NCBI GenBank assembly: GCA_964550345.1
Contig: CAZJYZ010000005.1
Location: forward strand, 1-64,000
Source of the DNA: JAAEUB01 sp964550345
GTDB lineage: Bacteria > Pseudomonadota > Alphaproteobacteria > Rhodobacterales > Rhodobacteraceae
Direction of reading: 5' to 3'
DNA: 64,000 nucleotides
Position 1 is the first letter of the stretch; every line of letters starts with the position of its first letter. This document shows positions 42,022-51,586 of this stretch, in pieces. The notes under the pieces are model-generated. The model made no database searches. It was not told where the DNA came from and saw only the letters and a list, made by a program, of their open reading frames with translations. Made by a program: the position numbers and the translations under genes.

Positions 42022-44811
42022 ATGGATGAGACATTTTATATCATTTTAGCCGTCGGGCTGGTTGTCATTGTCCCGGTGGCAACTATGATCCTGATGATTG
42101 TGGCAATTCGTCAGGGGCGCAGATTGCGCGGGCTTGAGACTCGTTTGGGACAGTTGGAACAAGGTGCCAGATCCGAAGCGCCAGAAGGTGCCCCAGCCAT
42201 TGCAGAAAGTCCAACAACGGCAACGGAGCAGGATCGGGAAAGTGAAACCCCCTTGCAAAGCGTGGCCACCGATGCGGGACCATGGCGAAGGCAACAAGGT
42301 CAGGAACCTGTGCTTGACGAAGGCATCAAACCAGACACCGCTGAAACCGAACCGGACCGGGAATTGGATGAGAAGCCTGCCTACGCGCCGCCACGCGCCT
42401 TTGTGCTTCGGGCTGATAAGGCGCGTGCTCTCGGCGTTTGGCTGGCAGCAAACTGGATATACGTCGTGGCGGCGGTTTCCTTATCGTTAGCCGGAATATT
42501 CCTTCTGCAATATGGCATTGAGAAAGGCTTGTTGCCGCCTGCTATGCGGGTTGCAATTGCGATACTATTCGGTGCGGCTCTGGTGGCCAGCGGCGAATAT
42601 CTGCGCCGGCGCTGGGGGGACGATGCCGAGGCGACGACGGCCTATCTGCCCTCGGTCTTTTCCGGGGCGGGCATTGTCACTTTGTTTGCCGCTGTTTTGG
42701 CAGCGCTGCATCTATACGCGCTGATAGGCCCGGCGCTTGCACTTTCCGGGTTGGTGGCAGTTGCCATATTGGCCATAGTTTTGGGCTGGTTTTCCGGGCC
42801 ACTTCTGGCGGCAATGGGTATCGTCGGCGCAATGGTTGCCCCGTTCATTGTTGGCGGTGACAGCGACAGGCCTGAGCTGTTCTACCTATATTTTGTGCTG
42901 ATCACTTTGGTAGGCATGGTCATAGACGCCGTGCGGCGATGGGCCTGGGTGACCTTGCTGGCGCTGGCGCTTGGGAACGGCGCCGGGTTCATTCTCTATG
43001 CAGAATCCGGTGGGCCTGAATGGTTTGCCGGGTTTGTGGCGGTGATGGCAATTGCAGCGGTTGCAATTCCCCCCTTACGTCTTTGGCCCACCCATTCCGG
43101 TGCTGCCATGTTCGAGATGTTTCGCAGCGGCCTTCCATCCGGCTGGCCGGAATTTCCAACGCGCGTAGCTTGGGGCACTTGGATTTTCAGCGTTGCCGCT
43201 CTGACCCTGCTATCGCTTGAAGATACGGGAATGTTCTGGCTGAGCACGGGCATTCTGGCGGTCCTCTTTGCGGCAATGGCTATCTGGGCGCGCAAGGCGC
43301 AAGCACTCGAGGATCTGGCAGCCTTGCCCGTATTGGGACTGTTGGGCCTCTTGTTCTTGCAAGATTACGCAGATGGCGGGGTTCTTGCGCAATTTACCGG
43401 TTTCATGACCGCAGAGCCGGGCACAACGATGCCCTTAACAATGTTTATGCTGGCCGGTATCGGCGCGGGTCTGAGCATTATTGCGGCATGGCGTAGCCTG
43501 ACCATTGCCCGGTGGCCTGTTGGCTGGGCCGCTTGTGCTGCACTAACCGGCCCGCTGGTGATGGTGGTGCTGGAAATCTGGTGGCAGCCCGCGCAGGTGA
43601 TCGGCCCTTATCCATGGGCATTAACCGCCGCTGCCATGGCGGTGGTGATGGGGGCGCTGGCCGGTAGCTTTGCCCGCGTTGACGGCGATGAAAAATCCCG
43701 CGCGGCACTTTTCGTGCTGGCAGCATTGTCGATGATTTCCTTTGCCCTGATACAGGTTCTGAGCGAAGCCGCCCTTACCCTTGCCCTTGCCTTGACAATG
43801 CTGGCAGCAGCAGCGATTGACCTGCGCTTCAACATGGCCCCCCTGGCGTGGTTCGTTCAGGTGGGCGTGGTTGTGGTCGGCTGGCGACTGATTATCGATC
43901 CGGGCGTTGATTGGGCAGCAAGCGCTGGTATAGGGCACGTGGTTGCCGTCTATGCCGGGTCGATTGCGGCGCTTGTCTCAGCGCTTTCCGTCTTGCGCGG
44001 AATGGCGCGCCTGATAGCACTTACTATGCTGGAAAGTGCTGCATGGACGCTGTTGGCGGTATTCGCCTCGGTAATGCTGTTCCGCCTGATTGACCGGTTT
44101 GCCGGTACAGGCGGACAATTTGAAACCCATTGGGGCATCGGTCTGTTAGCACTGGTATGGCTGGCCTCGGCTGCAAATCAAACGTGGCGTATGCAGGCCG
44201 GGGGCAAGATTATAACCTGGGTGCGGGCGGTGTTGGCGGTGTTGTTCGCAACTGTTGGTAGCTTGTCGATGATCGTTGCGTTTGGCCCGTTGAATCCGCT
44301 TTTGAGCAAGCAAGAGATTATCCTTGGTTGGCCGGTTCTGAACACGTTGATCCCAGCATATTTGCTGCCTTCTCTGGTCGTAGCATTCGTCGTCTGGCGC
44401 TTTGAATTTCTGCCTCGGCATTTGCGCATAATTCTGGGTGCTGTCGCTTCTGCCGGAGTGGTCTTCTGGTTGGCTTTGGCAATTCGCCACTTTTGGCAAG
44501 GCGAGGTGATTGCGGGGCCGGGGACATTACAGGGCGAGCTTTATTCTTACACCATCGCAATGCTGCTGATCGGTGGCGGGCTGCTCTATCATGCGATATC
44601 GCGCGGCAGCGTCGCCCTGCGGCGGGTGGCGATGAGCGTGATTGCCCTGACCGTTGCGAAAGTTTTCCTTGTCGACATTTCCGGTCTGACCGGTCTGACG
44701 CGGGTGTTTTCCTTCCTCGCTCTGGGCTTGTCACTGGCCGGACTGGCATGGCTCAACCGCTGGGCGGCGGGTCAGGGTAGCCAGAGGGATGGGGAGGCGC
44801 AAGGAGACTGA
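42022..44811 (+). CDS. large DUF2339 multi-pass membrane protein
   Basis: A 929-residue protein. An N-terminal helix (YIILAVGLVVIVPVATMILM) is followed by a charged, probably cytoplasmic region (residues 30-130, rich in Glu, Pro, Thr), then about 25 hydrophobic segments to the C-terminus, starting with LGVWLAANWIYVVAAVSLSL. The layout and the ending VAKVFLVDISGLTGLTRVFS (also seen as KVFLVDISGL) match DUF2339, a family of huge bacterial membrane proteins with no known function. It stands alone on its strand. Confidence 0.88.
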   Translation: MDETFYIILAVGLVVIVPVATMILMIVAIRQGRRLRGLETRLGQLEQGARSEAPEGAPAIAESPTTATEQDRESETPLQSVATDAGPWRRQQGQEPVLDEGIKPDTAETEPDRELDEKPAYAPPRAFVLRADKARALGVWLAANWIYVVAAVSLSLAGIFLLQYGIEKGLLPPAMRVAIAILFGAALVASGEYLRRRWGDDAEATTAYLPSVFSGAGIVTLFAAVLAALHLYALIGPALALSGLVAVAILAIVLGWFSGPLLAAMGIVGAMVAPFIVGGDSDRPELFYLYFVLITLVGMVIDAVRRWAWVTLLALALGNGAGFILYAESGGPEWFAGFVAVMAIAAVAIPPLRLWPTHSGAAMFEMFRSGLPSGWPEFPTRVAWGTWIFSVAALTLLSLEDTGMFWLSTGILAVLFAAMAIWARKAQALEDLAALPVLGLLGLLFLQDYADGGVLAQFTGFMTAEPGTTMPLTMFMLAGIGAGLSIIAAWRSLTIARWPVGWAACAALTGPLVMVVLEIWWQPAQVIGPYPWALTAAAMAVVMGALAGSFARVDGDEKSRAALFVLAALSMISFALIQVLSEAALTLALALTMLAAAAIDLRFNMAPLAWFVQVGVVVVGWRLIIDPGVDWAASAGIGHVVAVYAGSIAALVSALSVLRGMARLIALTMLESAAWTLLAVFASVMLFRLIDRFAGTGGQFETHWGIGLLALVWLASAANQTWRMQAGGKIITWVRAVLAVLFATVGSLSMIVAFGPLNPLLSKQEIILGWPVLNTLIPAYLLPSLVVAFVVWRFEFLPRHLRIILGAVASAGVVFWLALAIRHFWQGEVIAGPGTLQGELYSYTIAMLLIGGGLLYHAISRGSVALRRVAMSVIALTVAKVFLVDISGLTGLTRVFSFLALGLSLAGLAWLNRWAAGQGSQRDGEAQGD

Positions 44812-44921
44812 GCAGGGGTTCTGCGGGTGGCTTGTGGGCGGGTTCGAATGGCTTCGCCATCCGACGGGTGCCTCGCTTCGCTCGGCAAACACCCCTGAAA
44901 ATGGGCGTTTCAGGCTCGTCC

Positions 44922-45003
44922 ATGTGTGGACGAGCCGCGCCCAACGGGAGGAGTGTCCCGTCAGGGGCCAACGACGGGCGGGAGCGCCACGTTTTCAAAG
45001 CTA
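44922..45003. repeat. dispersed repeat, family B copy 1
   Basis: GCTCGTCCATGTGTGGACGAGC is a hairpin (arms GCTCGTCCA, 44922-44943) followed by CGCGCCCAACGGGAGGAG and AACGACGGGCGGGAGCGCC. The same hairpin plus CCCAACGGGA tail recurs at 58026-58105. It fills the space between the DUF2339 gene and the truncated globin gene. The preceding bases 44845-44890 hold two smaller hairpins (ATGGCTTCGCCAT and GCCTCGCTTCGCTCGGC). Confidence 0.6.
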
Positions 45004-45009
45004 CTCAGC

Positions 45010-45423
45010 TTACCCCAGCCGCAAATCCGGTACGGCTCCTGCACTGGCGCGTGCCTGCGCGATACCCATCTGCATCCCGGCACCTATGCGTCGGGCAAGT
45101 GCCGTCCAGGCGGCAGCGGTCTGATCTGGTAAAACCCCTTGCGCGACTTGCTCGAACAGGTCCAGCCAGATCGGGAAGTGTTCCGCCATTACCTCTGGTC
45201 GCTGCATGTGCACCTGTTGTGGTCTCCCGTCATAGCCACGTTCGAACAAAATGGCATTGCGCCAGAAACTAGCTATCTTGGCCTCATGTTTAGGCCAGTC
45301 GTTGACATGGTGGGCAAATATCGGCCCCAGCACTTCATGCTCGCGGATCTCGGCATAAAAGGCCTGCACCATGTCGTCGATCTGGCTGGCAGTGATGTCA
45401 AACCTTGGGGGTACAGGGGTCAT
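45010..45423 (-). CDS. group III truncated haemoglobin
   Basis: A 137-residue globin of the short 2-on-2 type. The sequence begins PPRFDITASQIDDMVQAFYA; the B/E helices contain HVNDWPKHEAKIASFWRNAI, the group III hallmark FWRN, and HMQRPEVMAEHFPIWLDLF carries the proximal His region. Group III globins bind oxygen or NO with high affinity and are implicated in microaerobic or NO chemistry. A Fur-like dyad lies about 120 bases upstream of its start, in the spacer shared with ileS. Confidence 0.93.
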   Translation of the reverse strand: MTPVPPRFDITASQIDDMVQAFYAEIREHEVLGPIFAHHVNDWPKHEAKIASFWRNAILFERGYDGRPQQVHMQRPEVMAEHFPIWLDLFEQVAQGVLPDQTAAAWTALARRIGAGMQMGIAQARASAGAVPDLRLG

Positions 45424-45542
45424 GGGCCTCTCCTAATTCCGAGTGAAATACTATGGAAATAGTGGAGGAAAATATACAGCCAATAAGTCGCAGGCATAGC
45501 ACCACTGGACGCCCGGCAAAGGCATGCCTATAAGCGGGGCAT

Positions 45543-45568
45543 GACAATGATAATCGCCATTATTATTC
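45543..45568. promoter_or_regulatory. Fur-like inverted repeat
   Basis: GACAATGATAATC (45543-45555) followed by GCC and ATTATTATTC reads as two GATAAT-type half-sites head to tail and an inverted ATTAT half; the left arm matches 12 of 13 positions of the E. coli Fur consensus. Located between the divergent truncated globin gene and ileS. Which of them it controls, and whether the protein would be Fur, Mur or Zur, is open. Confidence 0.45.
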
Positions 45569-45669
45569 GAATTATTAGCCCGGCGCTCTGATACGCATGA
45601 GCCGCCGGGACAAGGCGTATGGAAAACCGCGCCGTCTGACCCTTCCAGAAATTCCACGAGGACACCAAA

Positions 45670-48573
45670 ATGTGTGCCGATACGCCCGAAACACCCGATT
45701 ATAAATCTACTCTGAACCTGCCCAAAACCGATTTTCCCATGCGCGCGGGCTTGCCAAAGCGCGAGCCTGGCTGGTTAGAGCGCTGGGCCGATATCGGCGT
45801 CTACGACCGCTTGCGCGAAAAAGAGGGGCGCGAACCCTTCACGCTGCACGACGGCCCCCCCTATGCTAACGGTCATTTGCACATTGGTCACGCGCTGAAC
45901 AAGATCCTCAAGGATATGGTGGTGCGCAGCCACCAGATGATGGGTTTCGACGCGCGCTATGTGCCCGGCTGGGATTGCCACGGCTTACCAATCGAATGGA
46001 AAATAGAAGAGCAATACCGTTCGCGAGGGCAGGACAAGGACGCGGTAGATGTGGTGGATTTCCGTCAGGAATGTCGCAAGTTTGCCGAGGGCTGGGTGGA
46101 CGTTCAGCGCGAAGAGTTCAAACGCTTGGGCGTAACCGGCAACTGGGCCGACCCTTACCTGACCATGGACTATCACGCCGAGGCGGTTATTGCCGGTGAG
46201 TTCATGAAGTTCCTGATGAACGGGACCCTCTATCAGGGGTCGAAACCTGTGATGTGGTCGCCGGTCGAAAAGACGGCGCTCGCGGAAGCCGAGATCGAGT
46301 ATCACGACCACAAAAGCCACACTATCTGGGTGAAATTTCCCATCACCGCCGGACCGGATGACCTGCGTGGTGAAAACGTAATCATCTGGACGACGACGCC
46401 TTGGACCATCCCGCAAAACCGCGCCGTGTGTTTCGGACCGGGTATCGCCTATGGACTTTACGAAATCACCGGCACGCCGGATGAAAGCTGGGCTCGTGTT
46501 GGCGACAAATACCTGCTGGCGGATAGTTTGGCTGAGGATGTCCTGACGGCGGCCCGCCTTGAGGCGGACATGTACACCCGTCTGCGCGATGTTTCGGCGG
46601 ATGAGCTGGACGCACTCACCTGCGCCCACCCCTTCCGCGGACTCGCGGACAATGGTGAATGGGATTATGACGTGCCCATGCTGCCGGGCGATCACGTAAC
46701 TGATGACGCGGGCACCGGATTTGTCCACACCGCCCCCAGCCACGGCGACGACGATTACCAGATCGGTGTAAAATACAAGCTGCCGATGACCCATAACGTG
46801 CTCGAGGATGGCTCGTTCCGTGCGGACCTGCCGGTATTCGGCGGCGAGGTGATCATCACCCCCAAAGGCAAAGAAGGCGGCGCAAATACCGCCGTCATCA
46901 ACAAGCTGGTGGAAATGGGTGCGCTGATCGCGCGGGGGCGACTGACCCATAGCTACCCCCATAGCTGGCGCTCAAAAGCGCCTGTGATCTTCCGCAACAC
47001 ACCGCAATGGTTTGTTGCCATCGACAAAGAGTTGGGTGGCGATGACACCTATGGCACGACCATTCGTGAACGTGCCCTGACCTCGATCGACAAGCTGGTG
47101 GAATGGACGCCAAAAAGCGGGCGCAACCGGTTGTATTCTATGATCGAAGCCCGCCCTGACTGGGTGCTCAGCCGCCAGCGTGCATGGGGCGTGCCTTTGA
47201 CGTGTTTTGTCAGGAAAGGTCTGATGCCGCATGACCCTGACTTCCTGTTGCGCGATGATGCGGTGAATGCCCGGGTCGTGGAAGCGTTTGAGGCTGACGG
47301 AGCCGATGCATGGTATGCGGACGATGCCAAGGCGCGCTTCCTCGGGGCAGAGTATAACCCGGATGATTATAAGCAGATCTTTGATGTGCTCGACGTATGG
47401 TTCGATTCAGGTTCGACCCATGCTTTCGTTTTGCGCGACCGCGAGGACGGAACGGAAGATGGAATTGCCGACCTGTATCTGGAAGGCACCGACCAGCACC
47501 GCGGCTGGTTCCATTCCTCGATGTTGCAAGCTTGCGGCACGATGGGGCGCGCGCCTTATCGCGGCGTGATGACCTGCGGCTTCACGTTGGATGACAAGGG
47601 CATGAAAATGTCCAAGTCGCTGGGCAATATCATCGCGCCTGAAAAGGTCATCAAGCAATATGGCGCCGATATTTTGCGCCTTTGGGTGGCACAGGTGGAT
47701 TATTCTGCCGATCAACGCATCGGGGATGAAATCCTTAAGGGTGTGGCTGACAGCTATCGCCGCCTGCGCAATACGATGCGTTTCATGCTGGGCTCTCTGA
47801 CTGGGTTTACGGATGCCGATCGCGTGGAACCCGCAGACATGCCCGAGCTTGAACGCTGGGTGCTGCACCGTTTGGCCGAGCTGGATCACAAAGTGCGCGA
47901 AGGTTACCGTAAATATGACTTCCAGGGCGTGTTCCAGGCGGTTTTCACCTTTGCCACGATTGACCTGTCGAGCTTCTATTTCGATATCCGCAAAGATGCG
48001 CTGTATTGCGACGCCGATGACAGTCTGAACCGGCGCGCGGCGCTGACTGTGCTGGATCTGCTCTATGATCGCCTGACCACCTGGCTGGCACCCATTCTGG
48101 TGTTCACCATGGAAGAGGTCTGGCTGGAGCGTCATTCCGGCGAAGGCACATCGGTGCATCTGGAAGATATGCCCGCGACCCCGGCCGATTGGCTGGATGA
48201 ACCGTTGGCTGCCAAATGGGCCGACATCCGCGCCGTGCGCCGGGTGGTCACCGCAGCGTTGGAAGTGCAGCGACGTGATAAGGTCATTGGCGCGTCGCTG
48301 GAGGCTGCTCCGGTGGTGCATGTGCGTGACGGCGACGTTCTGAAGGCGTTGAAATCGGTGGATTTCGCGGATATCTGCATCACCTCAGATGTGGCTCTAA
48401 GCGGTGATCCAATGCCTTCTGAAGCCTTCCGCATGCCTGAAAATGAAGGTGTCGGGGTGGTGTTTGAGCATGCCTCGGGTGAAAAATGCCAACGTTGCTG
48501 GCGAATCCTGCCGGATGTAGGCAGTCACGGGCATGAAGGTACATGTGGACGTTGCGACGAGGCGCTTGGTTGA
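45670..48573 (+). CDS. ileS: isoleucine--tRNA ligase
   Basis: A 967-residue class Ia aminoacyl-tRNA synthetase that charges tRNA-Ile and edits valine. The HIGH motif is at residues 71-74 in YANGHLHIGHALNK, the editing domain CP1 spans about 200-400 (WTTTPWTIPQNRAV; TGFVHTAPSHGDDDY), and the KMSKS loop is GMKMSKSLGN at about 646-650. The C-terminal zinc finger has CQRCWRI and CGRCDEAL. No T-box leader is visible. Length is typical for bacterial IleS of this type. Confidence 0.97.
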   Translation: MCADTPETPDYKSTLNLPKTDFPMRAGLPKREPGWLERWADIGVYDRLREKEGREPFTLHDGPPYANGHLHIGHALNKILKDMVVRSHQMMGFDARYVPGWDCHGLPIEWKIEEQYRSRGQDKDAVDVVDFRQECRKFAEGWVDVQREEFKRLGVTGNWADPYLTMDYHAEAVIAGEFMKFLMNGTLYQGSKPVMWSPVEKTALAEAEIEYHDHKSHTIWVKFPITAGPDDLRGENVIIWTTTPWTIPQNRAVCFGPGIAYGLYEITGTPDESWARVGDKYLLADSLAEDVLTAARLEADMYTRLRDVSADELDALTCAHPFRGLADNGEWDYDVPMLPGDHVTDDAGTGFVHTAPSHGDDDYQIGVKYKLPMTHNVLEDGSFRADLPVFGGEVIITPKGKEGGANTAVINKLVEMGALIARGRLTHSYPHSWRSKAPVIFRNTPQWFVAIDKELGGDDTYGTTIRERALTSIDKLVEWTPKSGRNRLYSMIEARPDWVLSRQRAWGVPLTCFVRKGLMPHDPDFLLRDDAVNARVVEAFEADGADAWYADDAKARFLGAEYNPDDYKQIFDVLDVWFDSGSTHAFVLRDREDGTEDGIADLYLEGTDQHRGWFHSSMLQACGTMGRAPYRGVMTCGFTLDDKGMKMSKSLGNIIAPEKVIKQYGADILRLWVAQVDYSADQRIGDEILKGVADSYRRLRNTMRFMLGSLTGFTDADRVEPADMPELERWVLHRLAELDHKVREGYRKYDFQGVFQAVFTFATIDLSSFYFDIRKDALYCDADDSLNRRAALTVLDLLYDRLTTWLAPILVFTMEEVWLERHSGEGTSVHLEDMPATPADWLDEPLAAKWADIRAVRRVVTAALEVQRRDKVIGASLEAAPVVHVRDGDVLKALKSVDFADICITSDVALSGDPMPSEAFRMPENEGVGVVFEHASGEKCQRCWRILPDVGSHGHEGTCGRCDEALG

Positions 48574-48624
48574 AGTCGGGCGAAAATTCTTGGCGCCGCC
48601 GCAAAGTTAGGTGACAAGGGTTTC

Positions 48625-49080
48625 ATGGTGTCAGGAAAACTGAATACACCGATGGGACCGCTTGAGTTTAGCGAAGAGGGTGGGGCGATTGTCCGGCTGG
48701 AATGGCTTCGTTCTGCGGTGAATGCGGAAACTGAACTGCTGGCGCGCGTGCGTGGGCAGCTTGAGACCTATTTTGCAGGAACCCTCAAAGTGTTTGACCT
48801 GCCTCTGAGGGTTAACGGATCCCAGTTTCAACGCGATGTATGTGATGCCATCTATGCCATTCCTTACGGCGAGGTTCGTACCTATGGCGATATAGCCAAA
48901 GAACTGGGCGCTTCGGCTCAGGCAGTCGGCGCAGCCTGTGGTGCCAACCCGATCCCGATTATCATTCCCTGTCACCGTGTGGTGGGCACGGGTAATCTGG
49001 GTGGGTTTTCTGGCGCAGGCGGGGTTGAGACCAAGGTCTGGTTGCTCAGGCACGAAGGGGCGGCGGGGTTGCTGATATGA
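48625..49080 (+). CDS. ogt: methylated-DNA--[protein]-cysteine S-methyltransferase
   Basis: A 151-residue Ogt/Ada-C type repair protein that takes O6-methyl groups from guanine onto its own cysteine. The active site IIIPCHRVVGTG has Cys116; YGEVRTYGDIAKELG is the helix-turn-helix used for base flipping. The short N-terminal domain fits Ogt. The next gene starts inside its stop (ATGA), so they are translationally coupled. Confidence 0.94.
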   Translation: MVSGKLNTPMGPLEFSEEGGAIVRLEWLRSAVNAETELLARVRGQLETYFAGTLKVFDLPLRVNGSQFQRDVCDAIYAIPYGEVRTYGDIAKELGASAQAVGAACGANPIPIIIPCHRVVGTGNLGGFSGAGGVETKVWLLRHEGAAGLLI

Positions 49081-49913
49081 GCCTGACTGTGCTTCTGGCA
49101 GTCTTACTGGCTGCCTTCCTGCATGCGGGCTGGAACGCCTTGGTCAAAGCTGGTGGCAACAAGATGACCAACATGTTGCTTTTGACCTTGGTGCAGGGCG
49201 CGCTGGGGGCGCTGATTGCGGCCAGCAAGCCACTGCCCCAGGGCGAGGTTTGGTGGTGGCTTCTTGCCTCTGGTGTGGCGCATTCAGCCTATAAGTTGTT
49301 TCTGGCCTATGCCTATGAACAGGGCGATCTGAGCCGGGTTTACCCGATAGCGCGCGGGGCAGCTCCCATGATGGTCGCTGTGGTGGGCTTTTTCCTGCTG
49401 CCTGATGAGGTCAGGCTGGTTGAATATCTGGGTATTTTGGTCATCGGAATTGGCATACTGGCCATGGCGCATGGTGTTTTCACCAATGGTGAATCCCGGC
49501 GGTTGCTACCTTTTGCCTTGGGATCGGCGCTGGCTACGGCCAGCTATTCGGTGATTGACGGAATGGGTGCGCGGCTGGCGGGGGATGCGGCCCTTTTCGT
49601 GGCATGGATGTTTTTGCTGGATGCGGTTGGGTTCACCTTTGCAGCCCTGACGTTGAAGGGCAGGGGCGTTTTGCGGGCAACTGCACGTGAATGGCGCATA
49701 TCAGCGGCGGCGGCTGTTGCGTCATACGCTGCTTACGCGATTGCGGTCTGGGCTATGACGCGTGCACCGATTGCTCTGGTCACTTCGATGCGTGAAACCT
49801 CTATCCTGTTTGCCGTGCTGATCGGCTGGCTGGTGTTTGGCGAACGCCTGCACAAGGGCAAGGTAATTGCTGCTTTGCTGATTGTATCTGGCGTTGCCGT
49901 AACGCGGCTTTAG
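49077..49913 (+). CDS. EamA/DMT family transporter
   Basis: A 278-residue membrane protein with ten predicted helices in two EamA repeats: LAVLLAAFLHAGWNALVKAG opens the first, and LFVAWMFLLDAVGFTFAALT and RAPIALVTSMRETSILFAVL lie in the second, followed by LVFGERLHKGKVIAALLIVS. This is the drug/metabolite transporter superfamily; the substrate is unknown. Its ATG overlaps the ogt stop by four bases, and its stop overlaps the convergent pcs stop by four bases. Confidence 0.92.
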   Translation: MSLTVLLAVLLAAFLHAGWNALVKAGGNKMTNMLLLTLVQGALGALIAASKPLPQGEVWWWLLASGVAHSAYKLFLAYAYEQGDLSRVYPIARGAAPMMVAVVGFFLLPDEVRLVEYLGILVIGIGILAMAHGVFTNGESRRLLPFALGSALATASYSVIDGMGARLAGDAALFVAWMFLLDAVGFTFAALTLKGRGVLRATAREWRISAAAAVASYAAYAIAVWAMTRAPIALVTSMRETSILFAVLIGWLVFGERLHKGKVIAALLIVSGVAVTRL

Positions 49914-50605
49914 GCGTTGCGCGCCGGAATGATTTGCTGGGCGATGCCAGCCAGCAGCAGATAGGCCGAGGTTAACAGCAAGCCCCAATGGGCCCAGCTT
50001 TCGGCATCGAAATCCACCCATGCGGCCCAACCGGCAAAACCCGTCCAGGCGATGACCATAGGCAAAGACAGTATGCGCCAGCGCTCGGTGCGCGCCGGGT
50101 GGATGAATTTCAATGGCGAAAACATTGCCGCTGCCAGCGCTATGACAATGGCCAACATGATCCAGAAATTAGGGTGCCACGCAAACAGGATAATGATTAC
50201 CATATTCCAGCATCCGGGGAAGCCAGCAAAGGAGTTATCCTTTGTTTTCATACGTGTATCTGCATAATAGAGGGCGCTGGTAAAGGTGATGACGATAATG
50301 GCGATCCAGCCGGTCCAGCCCGGTAGCAACCCGGACTTGAATAAGGCATAGGCCGGGATGAATACATAAGTCAGGTAATCAATGATCAGATCCATCAACA
50401 CGCCGTCGATTTGCGGTGCATTCCTTTTGGTTTGATATCGGCGCGCCAGCGGCCCGTCGATCCCGTCCACCGCGAATGCCACTACCAGCCAGACGAACAT
50501 GAGGCCCCATTTCTCCTCTACGGCCGCCAGCATTGCCAGCATGGCGAATACTGCACCCGTGGCAGTTAGCAGGTGAACGAAATAGGCTTTGGTCGTAACT
50601 TTCAT
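49910..50605 (-). CDS. pcs: phosphatidylcholine synthase (CDP-diacylglycerol:choline phosphotransferase)
   Basis: A 231-residue membrane enzyme condensing CDP-diacylglycerol and choline to phosphatidylcholine. The CDP-alcohol phosphotransferase motif is DGPLARRYQTKRN plus IDGVLMDLIIDYLTY, i.e. DG-x2-AR-x(n)-G-x3-D-x3-D. Six to eight helices and the FAGFPGCWNMVIIILFAWHP segment are as in alphaproteobacterial Pcs. Start at ATG 50605 (MKVTTKAYFVHLLTATGAVF); a longer reading from 50650 is less likely. Convergent with the EamA gene. Confidence 0.93.
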   Translation of the reverse strand: MKVTTKAYFVHLLTATGAVFAMLAMLAAVEEKWGLMFVWLVVAFAVDGIDGPLARRYQTKRNAPQIDGVLMDLIIDYLTYVFIPAYALFKSGLLPGWTGWIAIIVITFTSALYYADTRMKTKDNSFAGFPGCWNMVIIILFAWHPNFWIMLAIVIALAAAMFSPLKFIHPARTERWRILSLPMVIAWTGFAGWAAWVDFDAESWAHWGLLLTSAYLLLAGIAQQIIPARNA

Positions 50606-50662
50606 GGCAGCTACATGACGTAAAAAGAGGCGAGGGGAAAGGTCATTCAAAGGATTATATGT

Positions 50663-51586
50663 TCAGGCGCGCGGATGTGCTTTTTCATAAACTTCCATCA
50701 GACGGGCCGTGTCCACGGCCGTATAGGCCTGTGTGGTGGAAAGCGATGCGTGGCCCAGTAGCTCCTGAATGGCACGCAGATCACCTCCGGCATTCAAGAG
50801 ATGCGTGGCGAAGGAATGGCGAAAGGCATGCGGGGTGGCCGAGGCGGGCAGGCCGAGTTGCAAACGTGCCTGCTCTACAACTTTCTGTATCTGTCTTGGG
50901 TTAAGGGCACCGCCCCGAACCCCGCGAAATAACGGGCGGTCCGGTTCCTGCATGTGGGGGCACAGGTTCACATAGGTCGCAACTGCATCCCGCGCGGCGG
51001 GCAGAACCGGCACCAGCCGTTCTTTGCCTCCCTTGCCTGTGATACGCAGAACCTCGGGCAGTGGCGCGTCCCGGCCATTCAGGCCCAAAGCCTCGGATAT
51101 TCGCAAGCCACAACCATAAAGAAGCGTAAGCACCGCAGCATCGCGCGCGCCAACCCAGTTCGAGCCCGCTATGGCTGCTGTCTGGTCAATCATTTGCTGT
51201 GTCGCATCCGAGGCCATCGGACGGGGTAATTTTGCTGCAAATTTCGGGGCACGGGTCGAAAGAATGGGTGTTGGGTCAAAACCGTCTTTCTGCGCCAGCC
51301 AGCGGTAGAAACTTTTGACCGCCGAAAGTTTGCGCGCAAGGGTACGCGCACCGACGCCCCCGGCGCGTTCCGAGGCCATCCAGGCACGGATGTCGCGCAA
51401 AGTGACGCGGGCAAGGGCTGCGCGTCCTTGCGCGGCGCCAAAATGTCCGACCATGAAGGTAAGGTACGCGCTGACGTCTGTGAGGTATGCGGCAAGGGTG
51501 TTTTCAGACGCTCCACCAATGGCGCGCTGGTGGTCCAGCCAGCCGGACAGCGCATCGCGAGCTCCGGGTGAAATTGTCAGCGTCAC
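50663..51586 (-). CDS. xerC: tyrosine recombinase XerC
   Basis: A 307-residue site-specific recombinase that, with XerD, resolves chromosome dimers at dif. The catalytic residues are visible: Arg162 (CGLRISEAL), Lys in ITGKGGKERLVPV, His253-x2-Arg256 (PHAFRHSFATHLL), His279 (LGHASLSTTQ) and Tyr288 (AYTAV). The start overlaps the DUF484 stop by four bases. The order DUF484-xerC near fsa-priA is a conserved neighbourhood in Rhodobacterales as I recall it. Confidence 0.95.
   Translation of the reverse strand: MTLTISPGARDALSGWLDHQRAIGGASENTLAAYLTDVSAYLTFMVGHFGAAQGRAALARVTLRDIRAWMASERAGGVGARTLARKLSAVKSFYRWLAQKDGFDPTPILSTRAPKFAAKLPRPMASDATQQMIDQTAAIAGSNWVGARDAAVLTLLYGCGLRISEALGLNGRDAPLPEVLRITGKGGKERLVPVLPAARDAVATYVNLCPHMQEPDRPLFRGVRGGALNPRQIQKVVEQARLQLGLPASATPHAFRHSFATHLLNAGGDLRAIQELLGHASLSTTQAYTAVDTARLMEVYEKAHPRA

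Noticed and set aside
45451..45657. 68-codon minus-strand frame in the globin-ileS spacer
   Set aside because: Low-complexity Asn and Cys-rich translation, no ribosome binding site, and it overlaps the Fur-like dyad.
45985..46962. 325-codon open frame antisense to ileS
   Set aside because: It is the mirror of GC-rich ileS codons; no ribosome binding site and no recognisable domain, while ileS has all its motifs in the sense frame.
47407..48321. 304-codon open frame antisense to the 3' part of ileS
   Set aside because: Same reason; the His/Gln-rich composition is typical of shadow frames.
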